Of a DNA stretch of 64,000 bases, positions 58,201-64,000 are shown piece by piece. Source of the stretch: Membranipora membranacea. Its lineage: Eukaryota; Bryozoa; Gymnolaemata; Cheilostomatida; Membraniporidae. The stretch covers positions 8,635,501 through 8,699,500 of the forward strand of contig OU612074.1 of NCBI GenBank assembly GCA_914767715.1, read 5' to 3'. Position numbers and translations under genes: made by a program. Every line of letters begins with the position of its first letter. Positions within the stretch are counted from its first letter, which is position 1. The notes beneath the pieces are model-generated. The model ran no database searches and was not told the DNA's origin. It saw nothing but the letters and a program-made list of their open reading frames with translations.

Positions 58201-60364
58201 ACTTTGCAGCCAGCATTGCGGTATTAGCTCTCAAATTTCCATTTGTCTTTTTTCAGGTCTAATCAGGTTGCTCCAAGACAACGATGGTAAGTTCTTCTGA
58301 TAAAGTTGATGCTATCAGCTGCCGGCTCACATATCATGGCAAAATTATTATAAAAGGCTCAATTATATAATATGATAATGACTGTTGTAGCGCTGAATAA
58401 AATAGCGCACACATTATTTGATATCTACTAGCCATGTCTGGTCTGGAACTGATTTCCATCTGCGCATTTATATTTCTCTCTCTAATTACCGTCACCATTG
58501 CTGATTTTCAACCTCCTCCTATTTCTATTTTATTATTCTGCCAGAGTAATCAAGTTCAATTACAGTGGCCTATTGCAATTCAGACCAGCAACCTCCTGAA
58601 CTATGCAAATAATGACGTATACCGGTGCCAAAGGGCAGCAACACAATGTTTGATGCTCGGCATTGGTGTTCTGGAACAAATTCACATAATTTATTTTGCC
58701 GCAAATTGTGAGTTATTCAAATTTTATATTATAGATGACCTGCTACAGGCTATAAATATGACCATAGCTCATGGTATACTAAAAGAGGTACAGCAAACTA
58801 ACATCAAAGTCAACAGACTAACAGAACGCTTTAACTCTGACAATAAGTAATGATTCCTTGTGCAGAACACTTATAATGATTCTGTTGTGATAGCAATATC
58901 TCAGGTGCAATACAAGCAAAAGCAACCTTGTTAGCAACAACTTATGCTCACTAGCCCTGGCTTGTATGGATTCGGCCCCTTATTGCCTTTATTCTCCCAT
59001 CCTCCAGCTACTGTAACTCTATGTCAATTCTTCAGTTCTGATTTATAATGGTATATATCATTATATATCTAGGTGGACAAGGTACTGACAATGGTGGATC
59101 TAGCTTTGTGCAGTGGGGGAGAAAGACCTGCTCTAATACTTCTGAGTTAGTATACACCGGTGAGTATTCATTGATTAAGTTCCCGTACATCAATTTCACA
59201 TCGGCTTCAGGAGTTGTCAAATCATGAAAACAGAGTTTGTTTGATTTTGATACGCATCGGTAATTGATCCCTCATTTGATTCTGAATCATGTCGAGGTGG
59301 CGTAGCCGACCCGGAGTGATGAGCATCAAAGCCTGTGACGAATCAGGCCTGGGTCAAATTCCTAACTGCAGTAGACCCTAGGTTGGAGGGTTATTGTCAT
59401 GGAACTGTACATATCCCTTTCAAATCGAAGTAAGTGCGGAAAGTTTTGTCTTTAAACTCCAGGAAAATTGGTGGTAATCGAAACAGTTAATCATCATGAT
59501 AAAGTTTATTGAAACCCAATTAGCTTCCAGTCTTGAAATTGGGTAAAATATTCATTGTTGTTTATATGTTTATTTAGGTTTTGCAGCTGGTCAATACTTT
59601 AATCATTATGGCGGAGCAACAAATGTTATTTGTCTCCCCCTGTCCCCTGAGTACCATAATACTGTGGCTGGAAATACAGGCAACTACATCTATGGTGCTG
59701 AATACGAAACTGGATCAAATATATTTGGACAAACTCTGCAAAACCATAATGTGCCATGCGCCAGATGCTACTCACCCCAAAGAACGACCTCAATCATGAT
59801 TCCGGCAAGGCGATCATGCCCTGATAGCTCTTGGACAAAGGTATGTTTGTTTAGTGTAGTCCTTATTCTAGATGATTTGAGTTTCTTTCTTAAATTTTTC
59901 ATTTCCTCATATTCTTTCTCTACAAAATTGGCAGGAATGCTAAAATTTGTTCAAAAACAAAGAATATCCATATCAATGATAGTTGAGATCAGAATTAATA
60001 TGCCCGCCTGTCCTGCATTGCATTTGACATTCAAATATTTGTTAAACTCATTATGTCACTTTTTTTGTTTACCTTTCAACTAAATATTATTTTTATCAAT
60101 ATTTAGACGATCTACGATTGTCAGGAATTGTCTGTGGTTCTGTCTTTGCAGGAATACGAAGGATATCTTATGTCAGGTCACTACAACCATAGAACAGGTT
60201 TCAACTATGTTTGCGTCGATGAGACACCAGATACAATGCCAGGACTACATGCAGGTGTTGACGGAACCCTGTTTTACTTTGTTCAGGCAAGCTGTGCGTC
60301 TTTGGGCAGATGTCCGGACTACATAGAGGCTGCTGAACTAACCTGTGTGGTCTGCTCAAAGTAG
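55247..60364 (+). CDS. short-chain collagen C4-like protein, complete (copy 3)
   Basis: Seven exons with agreeing phases: 55247-55278, 55605-55695, 57689-57794, 58257-58286, 59073-59159, 59578-59840, 60152-60364; 822 nt, 273 aa. Residues 1-22 are a signal peptide (MKNKILTVILSICMLGLVTA). About 23-41 form a short heptad-like helix (LEDRVRNLENILGNLV) that could oligomerise. 42-86 is a linker with dibasic KR. 87-273 is the cysteine-rich C-terminal module (SFVQWGRKTC ... GGATNVICLP ... YLMSGHYNHRTGFNYVCVDE ... ELTCVVCSK) of sponge and other invertebrate proteins annotated 'short-chain collagen C4-like'. No Gly-X-Y repeat is present, so it is not itself a collagen. It is expected to be secreted into the matrix. 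I prefer the spliced start at 55247 over the in-frame TTG/ATG region at 55528-55604 because copy 0 shares it. Confidence 0.88.
56405..56975. repeat. nested palindromes in intron 2 of the C4-like gene
   Basis: Outer arms (56405-56509 and 56877-56975) are imperfect inverted repeats (GTGAAATTTTAAGCATC, CAATAACCA). Inside, a second palindrome (56521-56575 and 56606-56659) has arms starting AAAATGGCACTGCATAYCAG, probably a separate MITE. Confidence 0.7.
57553..57564. repeat. C12 homopolymer
   Basis: Twelve consecutive C; likely length-variable. Confidence 0.9.
58434..58850 (+). CDS. nested single-exon ORF, 138 aa, signal peptide
   Basis: ATG at 58434, stop TAA at 58848. It lies wholly inside the 58286-59073 intron of the C4-like gene, on the same strand. 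The N-terminus LISICAFIFLSLITVTIADF is a strong signal peptide or anchor. The rest has four cysteines, an internal hydrophobic stretch and a charged amphipathic end (KEVQQTNIKVNRLTERF). In sequence this AT-rich a chance 138-codon frame is unlikely: the other plus-strand frames of this length hold verified exons or transposase, apart from one antisense to a LINE. Alternatively the part after TTATATTATAG (58733) could be an alternative 3' exon of the C4-like gene: it joins the 58286 donor in phase and would give a short secreted coil protein lacking the Cys module. Function unknown. Confidence 0.5.
   Translation: MSGLELISICAFIFLSLITVTIADFQPPPISILLFCQSNQVQLQWPIAIQTSNLLNYANNDVYRCQRAATQCLMLGIGVLEQIHIIYFAANCELFKFYIIDDLLQAINMTIAHGILKEVQQTNIKVNRLTERFNSDNK
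59293..59420 (+). mobile_element. tRNA-derived SINE fragment
   Basis: GAGGTGGCGTAGCCGACCCGG and B-box-like GGGTCAAATTCC at roughly tRNA spacing, in an intron of the C4-like gene and absent from the corresponding intron of copy 2. Confidence 0.5.
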
Positions 60365-62880
60365 CCACAACTGTTGACAATCCCGCAAAACCTTTGTAAC
60401 CCTTGAACACATTGCCAAATGACCATGTTGACCGCTCTCATATTTACAACAAAAACCTATAAAAACCCTAACAAGAAATGCAATTGAACTATGAGTAACT
60501 GTAAACCTCACCATAATATTCATCATTCACACAAAATTCTTTCATTCATAATAATTGTAACATGTTGGTAATATGATTTAATATACTCTTCATATGCGTT
60601 GACAAATCTTTTTAGCATAAAAAAATGTTCATACACTTATACATTTATAATTCAGTAAAAGTTGATTTCCTAGCAATTAAATCAATAAAACTGGATCAGT
60701 GATGAGAACCAAAATATGCCCATTCGTCCTAGTTTGCTGACTGTGAACTGTGTGTACAGAGCGTGTGAGGCATCTATCGGCCCAGGAAATTTTAAAATAT
60801 CCACTGTAATAGAGAGCAACACTTGCTTCACTTATAATGTCTAATAATCCAGACACAAACAGGATACAAACGGTTTTCATAAGTATTTGTTAGGCTAGAA
60901 AACAGCCAATGTCATCGCGCAACTACATGTTATTATTTCCACCGCCGTATTAACGGAACAGCAGACACCAATATTGAACTAAGTGCACAATAAAGCTGAA
61001 GCTGCCGCCGTATTAACCTTTAAAACATGCAACCAACATGTATCGCTCATGCTGAGTCTAGCTGCTTTAACCATTTTATCTACTTTTTTTAGTTATGAGC
61101 GGCCAGTATAAATATGCATGCATGAATTCCGTTCATCAGGGGTTGAATTCACCAAAATCTTTTCCAAATGAAAGTTAAAAATGGTGATACATGGTTCGCA
61201 TAACATCTGGTCTCAATCAAACATCGATTCGCTCCAGTCTAGGGTGTTGTGAGTTAACACTAGTACGGAAAAAAGTAACTTACAAGCATAAACCAGCTGT
61301 GATATCGGTGCTGATTTGATTGTCAGAATTGGCACATTCAGGCTTGGCACACAATGATAAACAGATGTTAGTCTGAATTACTTCTTTTCGATAGATGTAT
61401 GGTTTTTCCACTTCTCTACTGAGCGTTTACACACTATTTTCAAACGATGAGTATTACAATTGTATTAATTGGAAATTGTGCTTTGCCGTCTTGCAAAAAC
61501 AATGATGTGTCACCTAACCTTTATCATCTAGAAGTAGTTAGCATTGTGTAGACCAGTGCGCACATTTTAACCACACCTAATAGATAATTATTTCCAACTG
61601 ATTGTGATACATCATGAGTGCACCCGCATGCGGTAAAAAGATATCCTCCCTCTACTTTTCCATACAATAAAGTAACAGGTTCAAACCTATGTACACAAGA
61701 GGTTACCAGATCTAGTGTTAGCACCAGACATTATTATATTGTATAATACAATACAATACGATACAATACAACTGCCTTTTTATTAGTTTTGAATGTCGCT
61801 TAAAACATCCCTTATACTTAAAATGAACTAGAATTATGAAAATATTGAGCTGCAGAGGTCAAATATATTATTAATCCGGACAGGCTGAGCAAAGAGAGAA
61901 CATCAAAAATCTGCAGTTCATAAAATCACTTGAAACTAAAAGGTCCAAGGAAATATCTGATCAACGTTCATCTCGCTATTTCTGCACATCTACAGCAGAG
62001 AATGGAAGGATTACAATCTCTAGGACTGTAAGAATACGCTACCCTTGTAAGTATGGTGTGATAAAATGTGACCATAAAGTTACGCTGGCCGATGAAACCT
62101 CCTTTTTTATTGGCACCTTCTGATTAGCTGGCACAGTGACAAAACTTGAAATCAGGCAAAATCAGTCAAAATCTTTGAGAATAACTTTAGTCAGATGAAG
62201 AAAGCGTAGAATACTCAATTAAGAAGCTATGAATGGCAATCCTTTCTGATATGTAATGTAACTTTGACTATGTGGTCGCAAAGACCTTGAACTAAGCAAT
62301 CAGAAATAAAACGACATTGGTGTTTGAAAATTAGGTCCGATATGCCGCCCACACCAGCCATTTCTAGGTATGACTTTTCGAATGTGTTATACCAAGGAGT
62401 TAAAGACTCCTTGGTTAAACCAACAATATAACTGGTACCAGCATGTTTTTAACGCTATGGCAACAATAATTATGACACAACATCATCCCTATATTCATTG
62501 TGTAGCTTTCTGTAGGACTGAGCGCCACACCCACAACGCAAGGATTAACGTGCCAGTTAAAAGGCAGTAAGTAGATTACTCTGGTAAGTTAGACTCATGT
62601 TTGGTTATGATTGGTAATCTGAGCACATGAGTTGACCGAAGTCCAAGGTCATAAAAAGGTGACACTCCTATGTGATCCGTAGTACAGCCACATATATTCT
62701 GCATTTCTGTATCGCTGGCTTATGGAAATTATGTGTACATCAACACACTTAAGTTCAAAAGTAAACACCTTATTATTATACAAACATTATATTCTTAAAT
62801 AAATAATTTCTGTTGCTGATAACAAAACCCATGGTGATGCTGGCCACAACTTTCCAATTTCGTTAGCTTTGTTACTGGTT
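60365..62880. other. 2.5-kb 3' flank, no gene recognised
   Basis: Includes a short AATACAATACAATACG-type run at about 61737-61770. No supported exon. Confidence 0.4.
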
Positions 62881-63138
62881 TTAATTTCTAGAGTGTTGTC
62901 AAAAAGTCAAAGAAAATGCAGCAATCCAACAATCTGTCCAACATCATCTTCTTGGCAAGGGGGAAACCCTCTGATAGAATCTGCAATCCTCTGTGTTGAC
63001 CTTCTAAAGAATTGTTGCAGCTCAATTCCACAAGGATTGACACAAAAAACATCATTTCCTTGTAAATATCAGCTCCTAAAATACTTTTTTAGTCTTGCTT
63101 TTAACTGTGAGAAACAAGATTGTAAATGCTCTGGTTAG
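62881..63138 (+). CDS. possible cysteine-rich terminal exon
   Basis: After TTTTAATTTCTAG (62892) an open frame runs to TAG at 63136 with nine cysteines in about 80 residues, including a CC pair and a terminal CEKQDCKCSG. The acceptor is good, but no partner exon was found and no family is recognised. Chance remains a fair explanation. Confidence 0.25.
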   Translation, partial: LISRVLSKSQRKCSNPTICPTSSSWQGGNPLIESAILCVDLLKNCCSSIPQGLTQKTSFPCKYQLLKYFFSLAFNCEKQDCKCSG

Positions 63139-63146
63139 GGATATTT

Positions 63147-63159
63147 GGGGGGGGGGGGG
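63147..63159. repeat. G13 homopolymer
   Basis: Thirteen consecutive G. Confidence 0.9.
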
Positions 63160-63254
63160 TGTGAGGAGATTGGGAAAGGGTATCCTCACCAATCCTCACC
63201 TATCTCCGCTCTGTCCTGTTCGGGTAGCGGGTGCCTGCCGGAGGCCTAGCTCTA

Positions 63255-64000
63255 TCAAATTCTCCTTCTAATCCTGTCCTGAGCATCCTCTTCACTGAGG
63301 GAACAGGATTGGAGATCCTTCCTGATTGTATCCTTCCATCTATGCTTTGGGCGTCCCCGATTTCTCTTTCCTTCCACTCTCATCTCATGTACTCTTCTGA
63401 TGTCATCATCTTCCCCTCTTCTGCACACATGCCCAAACCACTGCAATCTTCTTCTTCTCATCAAGTCTAACACACTCATGACATTCGCTTCCTGCCTTAT
63501 ACTTTCGTTGGTTTTGTGCTCCTCAAGACTAATTCCAAGACAGTATCGCAACATTTTCATCTCACATACACTGAATCTTTCAGCAAGATAATCTGTCAAT
63601 GGCCATGTTTCAGCTCCGTACAATAACACCGGGCGTATCACTGTCTTATAGATGAGCACCTTCAACTTCTGAGGGACTTTCCTGTCACACAATACTCCCG
63701 TCAACTCTCTCCAATTATCCCAGGCTCTGCCAATGCGCACTTGTACTTCTGCCTTGCATCCTCCTCCCTGGTGAGTTGGAGACCCAAGGTAATTGAATGT
63801 GGTTCTTTGAGGCAAAGTGGCATGTGCAGGGCCATCATACTCCTTTAATCTGATGTTGTCACTATTGTCTTTTGGGGGTAGGTACTCAGTTTTAGGCCTG
63901 CTGACTTATAGGCCCACATCCTCTAGTCTTCGTCTCCAGTCCTCTAATCTCTCTTACATATTGTCCCGACTCTCATCACATAAGACCAAGCCATCTGCAA
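63255..64000 (-). mobile_element. LINE (RT C-terminal region), runs off right edge
   Basis: An open minus-strand frame, 63815-63255, encodes the post-RT region: TTFNYLGSPTHQGG, VLLYGAETWPL, RRRRLQWFGHVCRR and GKRNRGRPKHRWKD. Further right, the strand reads ADGLVLCDESRDN, a mutated form of the catalytic YADDL motif, then stops. It resembles RTE/CR1-like 'endonuclease-reverse transcriptase' ORFs. The ADD to ADG change and the stops show it is inactive, though the last 186 codons are open. Confidence 0.8.

Overview
This is an AT-rich, intron-containing animal nuclear window with low gene density and many decayed transposons. Two features point to an early-branching marine invertebrate, most likely a sponge and possibly a cnidarian: a multicopy gene family of the 'short-chain collagen C4-like' type, first described from sponges, and a transmembrane LDL-receptor class A (LDLa) protein with one LDLa half per exon. 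The species cannot be named from the sequence. Splice sites are ordinary GT/AG, and the main gene models below keep reading phase across every junction.

Layout. 1-0.8 kb: the first two exons of a C4-like gene, minus strand, running off the left edge. 1.6-9.3 kb: transposon debris (two GTAC-rich elements, a broken C2H2-finger transposase gene, a LINE split by a TTAA-flanked MITE) and a truncated C4-like copy. 10.3-33.4 kb: three same-direction copies of a gene I do not recognise, called here gene X. Copy C (503 aa, 28.5-33.4 kb) is intact, copy A has a frameshift, and copy B is a clear pseudogene. Between them lie a SINE cluster, a short LTR element without pol, and two LINE fragments. 34.6-41 kb: a dispersed repeat, a second truncated C4-like copy, and a broken BEL/Pao element whose truncated pol abuts the C4-like last exon. 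43.4-43.9 kb: a small two-exon gene encoding 99 aa. 47.8-52 kb: the LDLa receptor. 55.2-60.4 kb: the complete C4-like gene (7 exons, 273 aa), with an intact secreted-type ORF inside one intron. 63.2-64 kb: a LINE running off the right edge.

The secreted C4-like protein and the LDLa receptor would act at the cell surface or in the extracellular matrix. Gene X looks nuclear (basic, proline/serine-rich) but has no recognised domain. Most promising for novelty: gene X and its unequally decayed tandem copies; the in-phase LDLa exon with a stop codon and the alternative PPPY tail of the receptor; the ORF nested in the C4-like intron; and the GTAC-array transposons. No CRISPR array, rRNA or convincing functional tRNA gene was seen.
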